A stretch of 64,000 bases of DNA from Armigeres subalbatus (taxonomy: Eukaryota; Arthropoda; Insecta; Diptera; Culicidae): assembly GCF_024139115.2 (NCBI RefSeq), contig NC_085141.1, positions 134,725,822-134,789,821 on the forward strand, read 5' to 3'. The translations under genes were made by a program, and so were the position numbers. Below, piece by piece: positions 12,892 through 24,520 of this stretch. The first letter of the stretch is position 1; each line of letters starts with the position of its first letter. The notes beneath the pieces are model-generated. The model saw only the letters and a list, made by a program, of their open reading frames with translations. It had not been told where the DNA came from and did not search any database.

Positions 12892-14074
12892 ATGGGAGAC
12901 TCGGTGACCGATTCGGTCGCTGGAAAAGTGCCTAAGCGCACTGCTCTTGGAGGCGCGGGTAACCCCTCCAAGCAGCTTTTGCAGAGCAACGTGTTCTCGC
13001 CGTTGCCGCTTGATGACGCCAGCAATCCGCCGAAAAAGAGGAAGAAGCAGCAATCGCAGTTGCCGCAGGTGCAACCGGAGCGGAAGGAGAAGTGCCCGCC
13101 CGTGTTTGTGAAAGGCGATCCACCGGATTTACGCCCAAAAATTCACCAGCTGATCGCTAAGGGGCTGAAATGTACTTTTCGGCTCTGCAGCGAGGGCGTG
13201 AAAGTGTTGCCGGTAAACAAGGACCATCATCAATCCGTCGTGGAGTTCTTTGAGGTCCACAAGTATGAGTACTACACTCATGACCACCCCGGCACGAAGT
13301 CGCTCAAGGCTATGCTGCGAGGACTTCACGACATGGAGGAGGAAGAGCTCCAAGCACAGCTTGAAAGTTGCGGACTGAAGCCAGTGGCCGTGCACAAGAT
13401 CGCTCGTCACGACAAGGCGAGGAGATATCGCGACCAGCTTTACCTGATCCATCTGGAGCACGGCTCCACTATCTGGAAGGACCTAAAGCTGGTTGGCGTT
13501 ATAAATTACGCCGTCGTTGACTGGGAGCGATATCGGCCAGTGCACCGCGATGTCACGCAATGCACCTGCTTCAATTTCGCAATGCAATGCACGCTGCAAC
13601 AAGTGTGGCGAACCCCATCCGACTGACGAGTGCGACGAAATGGAGGTGGTCGATCCCAAGTGCGCCAACTGGTTCCTGGAAATCCGGAAGAAGGCTTCCA
13701 CCAGGACCATTCCGAAGAAGAACCGTGTTCCTGTAATCAACGAGGTGAACTTTCCAGCCATCCCGGCTCCCCGTCATGTGATTCCAATACTCCCACCGCT
13801 ACAGCCGCACAAGCGACTGGCAGCGGCAGCTGCATCGGTCCAAGCTCCAACATCGTCGGCATCATCCACCAGCGAATGGCCCCCACTCCCTCCTCCTGGG
13901 TTCCGACGGTAGTCGGAGAACGAAGCCGTCCCACCGGAAGAATCTGCTCCGCTCTACACCCCGGAGCAGCTGATGCCAATCTTCTCCCAGCTTGCCACTC
14001 GGATGCGTGGTTGTAAAACCCAATTCGACCAGGTCTTCACTTTTGGCATGTTCATCATTAAAAATGGCTGCTAG
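12892..14074 (+). pseudogene. LINE copy 1 ORF1 (gag-like nucleic-acid-binding protein), broken
   Basis: ORF1 of Jockey-type LINEs encodes an RNA-binding protein that packages the element's RNA. The start is set at ATG 12892 because the peptide beginning MGDSVTDSVAGK aligns with the start in copy 2 (34664, MGDSVADSVAGK). A basic KKRKKQQ stretch follows near residue 44. The frame is open to 13626, where a deletion scrambles the first zinc knuckle. The second knuckle, CNKCGEPHPTDEC, continues in another frame. The segment KHWATTKGCPKR, present in copy 2, is deleted. A CAG-to-TAG change near 13911 adds a nonsense codon. The original stop is the TAG at 14072-14074. Open frames on the opposite strand here are shadows. 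Confidence 0.8.
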
Positions 14075-15596
14075 GATGGGCCTGGTCAACTGGAACGCTT
14101 GCTCGCTAAAGATCAAAACAATTGAGCTGAAGGATTTCCTCGAGGAGAAGAAAATAGACGTGGCTTCATCACCGAAACGCACTTAAAACCGGCTGCGACT
14201 CGACCGGCTGACCAGAGAAGGCGGTGTGGCCATCGCTCTTCGCTACAACATCAACTGTCGTCTGCTTCCAAGCTTCCAGCTCAGTGTCATCGAGGTCATC
14301 GGTGTCGAAATCACCACTTCTGTCGGCATAATCGCGCTCATCGCGGCGTACTGTCCAACGCAAGCCTAAACCGGCGATGGATCATCGGCTGCCCTATGGA
14401 GGGACATCGCCAAGCTTACACGGAGGCAAGGCCAGTATATCATTGCTAACAACATCCATTTGATTCCCAACGGCTTCTCGGAGGAGTTGGAGATCTCAGC
14501 TGGTGAATTGACGGCCTATATCAAATCGTCGAAGAACATGAAGGCCCACGGCTTCGACAGCATCCTTAATCTCGAGCTCGAACACATGAGTACTCCGTTC
14601 TTTGAGCCCCTCTCGATGATCTTTAATCAGTGTCGCAGGCTCAGCAACTTCCCATCGTGCTGGAAGTCAGCGAAAGTCATCCCCATCCGGAAGCCTGGGA
14701 AGGATCCTTCCTCCCCCAAAAGTTATCGTAACCTTAGCCTTCTCTCAGGATTATCCAAGCTAATCGAAAAAGCTATTCATCACCGGTTACTTGAGTCTGC
14801 CGAAAATCTCAACATCTTGCTCAAGGAACAGTTTGGTTTCCGACGTGGTCGGTCAACTGTACACCAACTGACTCGAGCTACCAACTTGCCCCCCGGGCCC
14901 CTGCTTTTCAATCTGTTCACCTCCGACATGCCAGAACCTCCAGAAGGTAGCATTCTGTCTCTGTTCGCAGCTCCATCGTCTACAACGGTAGACCGATCAG
15001 AGCGCTAGTGGCAAAACTCCAACGAGGCCTGTATGCCCTGACAGAATATCTTACCAACTGGAAGATCTGTATCAACGCGGTGAAGACCCAGGTCATCATT
15101 TTCCCCACTCTAAATCCCCTAAACATGTTCCGCCTGGGGACTGTAAAATCATCCTCAATGGCACGATTGTGGAATATGCCAATGAGGCCAACTACCTTGG
15201 CTTGACTCTCGACAGCAAGCTTATTTTTCGCAAACAGGTTGACAAGGCGGTGACGAAGTGTAACGTTTTGTTGAAACTACTATACTTTTTGATTAGCCGG
15301 CGGTCGTCATTGTCCCTGAAGAATAAGCTTGCTAGCAAGTCATTCTTCTAGTGATTGAATATGGTATGCCGGTTTGGGAGAGCTGCACTAAAACTCATCA
15401 TCTGAAACTTCTACGAGTGAAAAACAAGTTCCTGAGGATGTCCAAGATCACCCCACCCAGATCAATAACATCTGAGGTCCATCGTCTGGCCGGGATAAAA
15501 ACACTGCACGAGCGCTTTGGTAAGTGTAAGGAAATGTTTAGGGTCCGTTGCGCCCTTTTGGACCAGCCAGTGATTAGGGCGCTCGTTCCAATCTAG
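14054..15596 (+). pseudogene. LINE copy 1 ORF2 (endonuclease/reverse transcriptase), broken
   Basis: ORF2 would nick target DNA and reverse-transcribe the element. The endonuclease start VNWNACSLK is visible from about 14080, and a single-base loss near 14163 breaks the ITETH motif. The segment between ETHLKP and RLTREGGVAIAL is largely deleted, and most of the endonuclease C-terminus is missing after about 14450. RT phrasing resumes at 14490 (KSSKNMKAHGFDSI) and continues through GFRRGRSTVHQLT. It then jumps to LPPGPLLFNLFTSD, so the catalytic motif A region is deleted. The FADD box is also destroyed (it reads FAAPSS near 14970). C-terminal pieces continue in three frames to the stop at 15594-15596. 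Confidence 0.82.
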
Positions 15597-15764
15597 GTTA
15601 CCAAATTTCATAGTGTAAATATAGTATTTAGGTTATCAAATCTTAGATTTAGGATATAGTTAAACTAAAGCCTACTCAAGGTTAAAATGTAGGAGCATCC
15701 ACAAACAATCAGCAATCACAAACATAAATAAAATAAAAGAACCGAAAAACAAAAAAAAAAACAT

Positions 15765-16040
15765 TTTATTCGGGATTCTATAGACAGCAGTCCCGGAACA
15801 TGGGAGAGACTGAAAATTCAAAACTTCCTGTGAAATTTTGCAAGATTCTGAATTTGGTTATGAGCTGTTAATGATTTAAAAAGACGTTTTGTTTAAAAGA
15901 GTAACAAAATCAATTTGACCCAAGACGAAATTTCTACATAGTAAAAAACATAATAGCGTCTATTAGTCTGAGCGACGGTCGCCGGTGAGTGAATGCTATA
16001 AGCATTTTCCTTTAAAGTAGCGTCTATATCGATTTGGCTG
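15765..16040 (+). repeat. Dispersed repeat block Y, copy 1
   Basis: Matches 34954-35210 in the same orientation. Shared phrases include GATTCTATAGACAGCAG, GTGAAATTTTGCAAGATTC, GAATTTGGTTATGA at 15850 and TTTGACCCAAGACGAA. It abuts the 3' end of LINE copy 1, whereas the second copy abuts the 5' end of LINE copy 2. Confidence 0.65.
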
Positions 16041-16330
16041 TCTTCTTCTTCTTATTGGCATTACATCCCCACACTGGGACAGAGCCGCCTCGCAGTTTGG
16101 TGTTCCATTAAGCACTTCCACAGTTATTAACTGCGAGGTTTCTAAGCCAAGTTACCATTTTTGTATTCGTATATCATGAGGCCAACACGATGATACTTTT
16201 ATGCCCAGGGAAGTCGAGACAATTTCCAATCCAAAAATTGCCTAGACCGGCACTGGGAATCGAACCCAGCCACCCTCAGCATGGTCTTGCTTTGTAGCCG
16301 CGCGTCTTACCGCACGGCTAAGGAGGGCCC
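16041..16330 (-). mobile_element. tRNA-derived SINE (Feilai-like)
   Basis: Read on the minus strand, the 5' end carries a tRNA-like head with an A box (TTAGCCGTGCGGTAAGACG) and a clear B box (GGTTCGATTCC, 16256-16266). These are the internal RNA polymerase III promoter parts. The body then runs to a TCTT/AAGA-type simple 3' end at about 16041. This arrangement is typical of the Aedes Feilai family. The name is from memory of that family, not a search. It is non-autonomous and has no coding capacity. Confidence 0.85.
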
Positions 16331-16334
16331 GGTG

Positions 16335-16480
16335 TCGTAGGTAGAAAATGAACTTTCCTGCGATGCATGCACGGGATTGGTTGTTTTACTATTTCCAAAT
16401 TATTTGCCAATTTTACTTAATGAATAATTTTAATTAAAAAATATTGGAAACATCTCGAGAAATGGCTAAGATATTAACGT
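16335..16480 (+). repeat. Dispersed repeat block Z, copy 1
   Basis: Weakly matches 35810-35990. Shared order: GATGCATGCACGGGATTGG, TTTACTATTTCCAAA, ATTTGCCAATTTTA and CGAGAAATGGCTAAGATATT. In the second location Y is followed by block X and then Z. Here the SINE sits between Y and Z. Confidence 0.45.
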
Positions 16481-16489
16481 CTTTTATAT

Positions 16490-18324
16490 TTTCGTGACGG
16501 TCTCCGATTGTCGCAATCGCGAAGTGTACCCCAATATAGAAAAGACAGACGTAGTCCTACGTAAAAAAATAATACCGGTTTGTTTGTTTGTAGTATGTTT
16601 GTAATGTGTAGTGTAGTAAAGTCTTTGTTATTCATATGAACATGCACAAGTGACGTTAATTCTCAAAATGTTGTAATATTGTAAACACGAGCATACTACT
16701 TTTAATTCATACGACCCAATATATGCCTGATAAGAGGATGCATTCAGCAATACTAATAAATGATGGTCACCGCCACAAGTCGATATTTTTTCAGCTCTCA
16801 AGAAAATGTAGGAAAAGACTTTGCCAAACAATCCAATCTGGATCTGTTCCAGCTCCGCCTACCATTGAGCTGATGTACTCGCTTCCTCGATATCATCGCG
16901 CTGACGCAAGGAACGCACGTTCCGCAAAGGCTTTACTTACTTGAAAATTCAATTGCCTTTTGCCATTATTCAATAAAACCGCACCTAATCGACAAAACGC
17001 CCAACCGCCTCGATCTCGACCGGGCGGCACTGATTTCTCCATTGTTCTCGCGGATGATGCCGCCTCGTTCTCCTCGCGTCCGTATCGTTGACAATAATTG
17101 CAATTACATGCATCGGTAGCTTCTCTCGGCCCGATATGCGCCCGAGGGCATCCCATTGTTCCGCCGGAGAAGACGTGATTATTGGGCGCTCTACGAGCTC
17201 CTGATCTAGCAGGGAACTGGTTTGCCTTCCTAGCGAGTAGTGCTGACTCAAATGGCAAATTCCTAATTGTCGATATTGAGTACATATCCGAAAAGAGCGT
17301 CTCATGGTGGCATAAGATTATCAATTACCCAAACACAACAAAAATCACCGTGAAGTGCGGCGTGGAGTGCTCTTCACTTGCCGGTCTTTGTGGGGCGCAC
17401 CGAACTGCGGCGGACCGACAGGGCCAGGCAGGGTTCGATTGCGCGTGCACACACGTAGAGTGCATGTACCACAATTACGATGTGCCATTTCGCATGTCAG
17501 TTTATCTGTTCATTTTCCCCCCATTGAACCGCGAACCAGCACTCCCGGGCCGCAGATACGCTTCTGCAGCGATTCCTTCCTACAGGGACGTTCGGATATT
17601 TCTTTTTGTTGATCGTATTGTATTTTCTCATTGCTGATCTGCACTTGATTAATAGAGTGCCATTTAGTAGAGTGCGCTGTTGTTGTTATGCAACCTTTCG
17701 GGTCGCTTCTGCTTACCGGGGAGCTTGGCGGATGCCTCTGGCTGGTCAGATTGTGTCGCCGCCGTCGTCGTCATCTAGTGGCCTCGAATGGACGACGGAC
17801 GGCAACAACCGGCGCGACGCCAGTCGTCTGATCGGAGGAACCGCTTCTGGGTGAGCAATTCGGACACTTGCACTGGCGATTGTTGCTGGGAACTGTTTAC
17901 GCGATTACTCGTTTAAATAGTGGGGCTTTCTCTTTCTGGCGCCTCGTCCCGACTTAAGTATTGCCCTTTTGTGCTTCTTTTGATTTATGCTACGGCGGAA
18001 GAATGAAGGGTATTGACAATAATTGCATTAAAATTGACTTTCTGAATCTATTGTAAAATGACTATGGCTATTGACTATTGCACATGACGCAATACCTCAC
18101 ATAATTTGTGTGTTATTCAGACACAGGTTTCCATTGTTCATTATCGCACAAGTATAATGCGATACTAAGTAATGGATCAAAGCTTCGTTGTATCATGAAG
18201 TACAACTGCTTTCTGAAAGCTGTGTTAAGAAATTCGGTCAGTCAGTCAATGCAGTTGAGATCACTCTGCTAGGTGGAGCGATCCTTCATCGAGTTTTCGC
18301 GGTCACGACGCCAGACCAACCTTT
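16490..18324. other. No gene seen; GC-richer islands
   Basis: Mixed DNA. Two stretches (about 16970-17230 and 17350-17870) are GC-richer with CGTCGTCGTC runs. A 151-residue frame crosses 17182-17637 but has no recognisable domain, codon bias or motif, so I do not call it a gene. Confidence 0.45.
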
Positions 18325-18770
18325 ACCTGAGCGATTCCAAGCAACAGCATCAAAATTTAAGAAAATTTTTAATTCATGATTTTCTATTGAGTTGAAACTT
18401 TGCACAGTTTTTCAATTTCATCTAAATCGTCATTTTTCGATATCAAATCTTCATATTGAGTCACGACTAACTTTTCAAAAGGGTGTATGTGAAAATGGTT
18501 CAAAAATATTTAAAAGCTGCACAGCAAAACGGAATGTTCGATTGTTATGATTTTTTCAGCAAAGTTAGACAACTAAATGGTGATTCTTAAGAAAATGTGC
18601 ACAGTAAAAAAAAATTTTTTTTGCCTTTAAAAATATCATTTTTGTCACAAAAACTCAAATATCTCAAAACCCTATCTTTTTTCGAACGTAATTTTTTTAG
18701 GGAAAACGGTCCATTATATTAGCTATCTACCATAAAAATTTGGTGATGGTAAACTAATAAACAAAAACCC
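18325..18770 (+). repeat. Dispersed repeat R1, copy 1
   Basis: About 445 bp matching the reverse complement of 27617-28027. Shared phrases include TTCAATTTCATCTAAATCG, GAGTCACGACTA, GGGTGTATGTGAAAATGG and AATTTGGTGATGGTAAAC. One strand of the other copy is open for a short peptide (GVCENGSKIFKKL), but here that frame is broken by single-base losses near 18520. In the other location R1 directly abuts the DGAASQYKN transposon. Confidence 0.75.
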
Positions 18771-20354
18771 TGATTAATCCACCTAGCGGTGATGATGCCT
18801 TTCTCGCTCGTTCAAAATAGTTGATAAACATATATGAAAAGTCTAAAATAACAATTGGTGAATAAGACTTATTTTTCACATTTATTTATACCAGATGAAC
18901 CGGCCTAGGGTCGAAGATCTCGTAAATAAATATAGAATGAATTGAAAATTCACATTTGTTATAATTGCTGCCGGATGCAATTTGTTGCAAGCAAATCGGA
19001 TGAGGTTAAGTGCCCGGAAAATGTGATGAGGTTGTGCAATTGCACAAATCTAGTTTCAGGCATAGTATAAAAATTTGTATTTTGGCCATAACTTTTGAGA
19101 ACCCATATTTTTTTAAGCCTCTAACTATTAAATTCAAGGGCCTCATACGCCTGTCACTGGCGAACAAAGCTCGTGTACTCTGCATCAAAGCTTAGAACCG
19201 GTGTTAGGGCGCAATCGTTAATGTGAACATTTTTATATTCGGTTAGTTACTGCAAATAAATTCTTTTTCGAGTCCCTATAATCAAGCAGGTATCTCAAGC
19301 ATCCCACATCGTTTTATTGCTGCATGATTGAGTGTTTAATTTTGATAAAATATCGAAAACAAAAGTGTGCATAAAAATTGCCTCATCTTAACAAAAAGGT
19401 GGTAGAGAATTACCACTGTTGTTTACAGTTTAGAGCCAAATCCAGATGTCACACATGTTGGGGTAGAGATTCAGTGCTCCGCCTTCTCCCCCTGATTAAA
19501 TCAAAAGATGTTTTAGTTACAAGATAAAGTTTGTCGCTGTCGTCGCTGTCCGGAACATCTTTTGCCGGCGATGATAGGGGAGCTAAATGTCAAAGAAGGA
19601 AAATCCATACGATTTGACAGATGGATACCCAACATGCTCCGGACAGCAGAACAAAGGGAACCGAAGCGACAATCTTTATCTAGTAACTAAAATATCTTTT
19701 ATTAAATCGAAAACAAAAACCGAAAACGTGTGCATGTGTGAACCGGTCTGCAAAAATTCACTCGATGTTCGTTCAAAATCGGGTCAATCTTAAAAAACAG
19801 CACTTTTTCGATTTTTGTTTTGAATTTAAAAATATTTAGTGGCGTAAAAAATATAGGTTAATTGGGAATGTTGACCTTAAATAAGCCAAAGAATCTATTT
19901 TGGAGGAGAAAGGTAAATTTTTGCTGATGGGCAGTTCCATTTTTGTCATTATCATTCAAACACTTTTCAACAAGATTTATAAATTTGATCCGACTTAAAA
20001 AAAATCTGAAGAGAATTCTACTGGGGTTGCTTTTCTTTATATGGAAAGCATTTCGCAGTAATTGGTATGAATGTATGGTTAAAATTGAATATTTTAATTT
20101 CTAAACTGATTCAAAATTATTTATCAGACCACTCTTTACAGGTAAACGATTCAAGCACAAAATCTGATAGATAACGCGTAACAGAGCTAGTGTTACCAAA
20201 ATCAGCATTCTTGAGCTCATATTGTGCAATACTTTATATCGTAATGATAACATATATCGGAAAATCGAAAATCGTTGCTTACCTTCGTGTAATTTGTTAT
20301 GGATTATAGCAAGGATGTTTTCGATCATTTAGTAATATAGTTTCGATAATTTAG
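18771..20354. other. Repeat remnants, no gene
   Basis: At 18775-18820 GATTAATCCACCTAGCGGTG and GCCTTTCTCGCTCG look like an element end. At 18970-19030 GCAAATCGGATGAGGTTAAG is similar to 24227-24285, next to the CA microsatellite. No coding sequence was recognised. Confidence 0.45.
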
Positions 20355-20366
20355 TAGTTTGTCAAT

Positions 20367-20668
20367 AACTCATTCCAGAGGTTAAATTTCAAAAGTGATA
20401 TGTGGAGGACTTCTAGAGCGAAGGTTTCTACAACTCTGCCTAATTGTTGTTTCTATTGCACTAATAACAGAGTTGTAGCGCTAGTTGCAGTAACTTATTA
20501 TACAGACTGATCGAAATTTTGTTATCATTTAGAATTAGTAATTAGTGCTTTAACTCTGTTATTAGTTGAATTAAAACAACAAACTATTAGGCAGAGCTGT
20601 AGAAAAATAATCGCACTAGAACTCTGCTGTAACACGTTTTGACATTTAACCTCTGGAATGAGTCATTG
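20367..20668. mobile_element. Inverted-repeat element with flanking 12-bp direct repeat
   Basis: About 300 bp. The left end ACTCATTCCAGAGGTTAAAT is mirrored at the right by ATTTAACCTCTGGAATGAGT. Internal arms also pair (CTACAACTCTGCCTAAT with AGGCAGAGCTGTAG; CTAATAACAGAGTT with AACTCTGTTATTAG). TAGTTTGTCAAT occurs directly outside both ends (20355-20366 and 20669-20680), which may be a target duplication or chance. It is non-coding. Confidence 0.7.
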
Positions 20669-20680
20669 TAGTTTGTCAAT

Positions 20681-21457
20681 GATCGAACTAAGACTATTAA
20701 ATTATCTAAAACATACTTGGATTATAGAAAAGTATGAATACTTTTTCTACTGACTTCCAAAAATAGAAATTTTTCTCCGAAGCCTACCAAAACTCATTTT
20801 CCCCTACATAATCCGAGTGCTTTTTATTTGAATTCTTCTAACAGACATGCTGTCACTATGAACGGGGTTCCAATTATTTGGTCTAGCGAAGTTCAAGATT
20901 TAGGACTTATGTATAGCATGAATGACCATCAAAAACCACACAGAAGGTATGCAATCAAAAAGGTACAAAAATAGTAAGTGAATATTCATAGAAAATCAAA
21001 ATCTTAAAATATTTTTTTGATTTGCAAACCAATTGTTAGGCCGGCCATGTTTTACATATACTGTGCCAATATGGGTTATTTGCTGCAACGCCAGGAAGAA
21101 TGCATTTACAGAGGATTCAAAATAAAATGTTGAAATTGATTATGAAGCGCGCCTTCACCTGCGCGCCAAAACAATAAGAATATTTTATGTGACTTATTTG
21201 AATGAAATGACACAAAAGCACCTGACGTAAACTCAATCGTACCGTTTTGACTCAAATCCCGAACATGACTTATATTCCGATATAACTAAACTTTTTATCG
21301 GTTCAGATTATATGCCACCGAACCAAAGCACAGCCCCCGGTGCGTTACCGCACGTATGCACAAGCAGCTTATGTCTTGATTTGATGTAGTGAAATAGTTA
21401 TTTATTGCAAATCGCGTAGCCTCTTGTTCTTCGAACACGAATATCTCAAGAAACAAA
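20681..21457. other. No gene seen
   Basis: AT-rich DNA with no recognised structure. Confidence 0.4.
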
Positions 21458-21522
21458 GATAGCTTAGTGGTAACGTGATAGGCTCTCATTCAGAGGATTT
21501 ATGTTCGATCCTCGTGTAAGCC
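21458..21522 (+). repeat. tRNA-like sequence followed by T-run
   Basis: Contains an A-box-like TAGCTTAGTGGTAACG and a B-box-like GTTCGATCC at tRNA spacing, followed at once by a T8 run, which would stop RNA polymerase III. No clean acceptor stem or anticodon arm can be drawn. I therefore read it as a tRNA-derived head or tRNA pseudogene, not a functional tRNA. Confidence 0.35.
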
Positions 21523-21529
21523 ATTTTTT

Positions 21530-23776
21530 TTTCAAAACTCATATTTTCTAAGTGTGTGGTATAATATGCATTGCAAGAAAAAATTTAAATACTAGAAAAT
21601 TCAAGCGCCGTTAAAAAAATGTATTTAATATTTTCCATGCTAATAATCAATGGAACCTAATGCTGTGTATTGTTTATATTTATATTCATGGCATTTCTAT
21701 AATTGAATCCATCTGATTATTTGGAATATTTGAAAGAATTCAGGTCTAAACTTTAGATGATGGAGGTAGGAAATGAAACATAAATACATAAGTTGAGAAT
21801 CGATATGTACTCAACAGTTTTCTTTAATGATTGTTAGCAGAAACAAAATAGCTTTTGATTTATCTTGGCAGTAATCAAACTTGCCCACCGAGTTTCAATA
21901 GACAGTAAACATATGTAGGAAATTATATTCTATTGCTTCAATGCACAAAAGAAAATATGCTTTACTGAATAGAAAAAGACATAATTTATTCAATAAAATT
22001 AGAAGCATGCGAGTTTATTGTGCAGCAGACGCTATATCCAAGGAATTGATACCCTCTGCGCGTTATTTCCGGGGAGCTATCCAGAATTTTCTTTTTTTCC
22101 GTAATACATACTCATGAACCAGTTTCCCCAAATCTCATTTGCTCGGATCAACATTCAACCCAGCTGAGCTAAAAATAGAACATTGCCGCACGCAATGCGA
22201 TGTGTGTTGCGGTGATGCTCTTTCGGCAATATTCACCCGACGGCAAGAGACTGAAGCGAATGCGCATGCGTCCCGCGTCTTCCCGCACACCAGCTGCGCT
22301 CCCATATGCTGATTGAACGCCACAAAGAATGATGCATGCATATGCGTAAAAATAGAACAGAGGCACGGCTTGCCGCTGATGCTACGATGGTAAAGCCGAC
22401 CGATCCACAGTGGCGGAAACCCAGACAAAACCCAAAACAAATCGTTCTTTCGTGAAGCTGATATTATTTTAATTTTGCACATTTAGTCAATGATAATTCC
22501 TCAATTTGTTAATTGTAGTTGGTAAATTTAATTCTTGGTGACTTGGTTCAAGTTGATGGTGTAACATATATGTATGGGAAAATTAAATTTGACTAAATTT
22601 TGTATCGGGAAAGATTCGGAAAGAACTGATATGATGCATTGAAATACATATTTTGTCACTTAACAGTGGTTAGTTTGGCGAATTGCGCCTTGCTTCACCA
22701 AAGCGGGAAATTTACTGTTTCAAGGTTAAAATTAAGACGCTGTTGTGATCCTAAGTCTTCGGCTTCCGGAAGTCTTTGGATAGCATAGCATATGTCGGAT
22801 AACTATTTAAATTTCAAAATGAATTCAGCGTTACAAAATTACTGTTGCTAAATTTTAAGCGCAATCGTAGGTTTAGTCGAGCATTTGTATGGGGGACCAC
22901 CACTGCGCGACGGCACATTGCCATTCCTTCTTTTAGGCGCATTCGAACGGGAAAGCGTTGAACGTGTTAAACAAAGCACGATGCTTTTTGAAATTGCTAT
23001 ATGAGGACTGAGGAGTATTTACAGGCTGTTATATAGGGTATTTGTGCTTTTCTTAGCGCTTGATAGCAATAAGACATGAAAAAAGTTATGTCTAACGTTT
23101 AGCAGAGAAGAGGATTTTTAATTATTGAACGGATATCCTATTGTAAAAAAGTCACCCAAATTACTATTTAGTAATTTGCATAGGGCACCCGTAACCTGAG
23201 GGGTTCTTATTGATACTTCCCATTATTATACACATATGTGTCTACTAGTTTGGATGTAATTATGCAATTATACCAATATAATTTTGCATTAACATCCTCG
23301 AATCAATAGTGAATCTACTTTTATCTCAATTAAAGTAACAGCGTATCCATGAGAGTACAATAGTTTATCTATTAGAGCATCATTACTGGGCGCGAGTGTT
23401 TTGATCATCCTCGCAGCGCTGTCATTTTAGTTCAGTCACTCTTTTTCGCACTGGTCACTATTTTCGGTTATGGTGGTGGCTGCATTCCGTACAGGTGACG
23501 TTTAATAGTTCATCAAATAGCAGCGCTGTTATCGCGCTACCAAATTTGATCACCTGTCCGCTGCGCTACTGTTTTAGCAGCACGTTTAGTAGCGACCGGA
23601 AAAGTGTCAAGTAATGATACTGCGCTGCCAAACGGCTTATACTCACCACTGGCAATCTTGCTCTAAGTTAATGTATTGAAACTGTATATTTTAATAACCA
23701 ACGGTAGAAGCTAATATTTTCTTTTCTCGATCCATTAATACTTCCAGTATAGGAATCGGTACCCTAGCAGGATAAA
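21530..23776. other. No gene seen
   Basis: Mostly AT-rich. A GC-richer island at about 22140-22450 is open for about 115 residues on the minus strand but carries no motif. GCGCTA/AGCGC words recur around 23390-23640 without a clear element boundary. Confidence 0.4.
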
Positions 23777-23784
23777 CTCTGATG

Positions 23785-23969
23785 CAAGATTTTTTTTATG
23801 TACAGGTTATCCGACTTCGTCAGTAGATGGGAATAACCAGCGCGGGGGGGAAACATACATTTTCAGTGCAAAACGTAAACAAACGAGCATAAATTCCATA
23901 CAAAAATCCAAGATGGCTGAGTTGGGGATATTGACAAGTCGGATAACCTGTATACATAAAAAAATCTTG
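23785..23969. mobile_element. MITE with 8-bp target duplication
   Basis: A 185-bp element. The left end CAAGATTTTTTTTATG continues to GTACAGGTTATCCGAC. The right end is the near complement (GTCGGATAACCTGTAT, then AAAAATCTTG). CTCTGATG lies exactly outside both ends (23777-23784 and 23970-23977). An 8-bp duplication is typical of hAT- or P-type insertion. The interior is non-coding. Confidence 0.88.
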
Positions 23970-24053
23970 CTCTGATGCTTATAGAGGTAATGAATATATG
24001 CCGAATTCGATGATTTATATTTGTATGTATCTTGTCACATGCTATGTGTATTG

Positions 24054-24117
24054 ATGGTGCTGTGGTGTAGTAGCCGCTTCCCGATCAAGAGATCACGAGT
24101 TTGATTCCAGATTGGAG
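24054..24117 (+). repeat. tRNA-like sequence followed by T-run
   Basis: GCTGTGGTGTAGTAGCC resembles an A box and GAGTTTGATTCC a B box. A T9 run follows at about 24128. The cloverleaf is poor, so this is probably a tRNA-derived repeat head. Confidence 0.35.
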
Positions 24118-24291
24118 CATTTTGCTTTTTTTTTGCACGTAAAAACAGTTTTTTGGCCATAACTCCGAAACGCAAAGTTCAATCGATCTAATTTTAAATA
24201 GGAACCAATGGGACTGCATTCCGCGTCGAATGCAACTTGTTGCGAGCAAATCGGATAATGATAAATGCCCAAAAACGTGTCTCACATTTTT

Positions 24292-24293
<2 letters not shown>

Positions 24294-24380
<87 letters not shown>
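24294..24380. repeat. CA microsatellite
   Basis: An almost uninterrupted AC/CA dinucleotide run of about 87 bp. It lies between GCAAATCGGATAATG-type repeat sequence and the hairpin MITE, and probably grew inside a transposable-element copy. The valine/cysteine or threonine/histidine open frames across it are artefacts. Confidence 0.97.
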
Positions 24381-24383
<3 letters not shown>

Positions 24384-24385
<2 letters not shown>

Positions 24386-24519
24386 ATACAGACATCACCT
24401 CAATTCGTCGAGCTGAGTCGATTGGTATATAACACTATGGGTCTCCGAGCCTTCTATAAAAAGTTCGGTTTTGGAGCAGTTCTATAGCCTTTCCGTATAC
24501 TTAGTATACGAGAAAGGCA
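24384..24519 (-). mobile_element. Terminal-hairpin MITE, copy 2
   Basis: On the minus strand it begins GCCTTTCTCGTATAC, TAA, GTATACGGAAAGGC (24487-24518), a 14-bp stem with one bulge. It continues with CCAAAACCGAACTTTTTATAG and GAAGGCTCGGAGACCCATAG, as in copies at 11926 and 54015. It abuts the CA microsatellite on one side and the DGAASQYKN transposon on the other. Confidence 0.8.
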
Positions 24520-24520
24520 T

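Larger units (their letters stand above)
12605..15762 (+). mobile_element. Jockey-type non-LTR retrotransposon, copy 1 (decayed)
   Basis: A LINE on the + strand. It has a 5' region with CGATCAAAATCGCTCGCGCG at about 12630, a gag-like ORF1 with zinc knuckles, an endonuclease/reverse transcriptase ORF2 and an A-rich 3' end (AAATAAAATAAAAG and an A-run) at about 15725-15762. The second copy on the - strand (30605-34953) matches it block for block. That copy shows deletions here in ORF1, in the endonuclease and in the reverse transcriptase, where the segment holding catalytic motif A is gone. The clade is inferred from ORF1 zinc knuckles and RT phrasing. The copy is dead. Confidence 0.85.

Noticed and set aside
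17182..17637. 151-residue frame as a secreted protein gene
   Set aside because: Scattered cysteines only. There is no signal peptide at the start and no family motif.
24085..24487. Poly-valine/cysteine and poly-threonine/histidine frames
   Set aside because: They are translations of the CA dinucleotide run.
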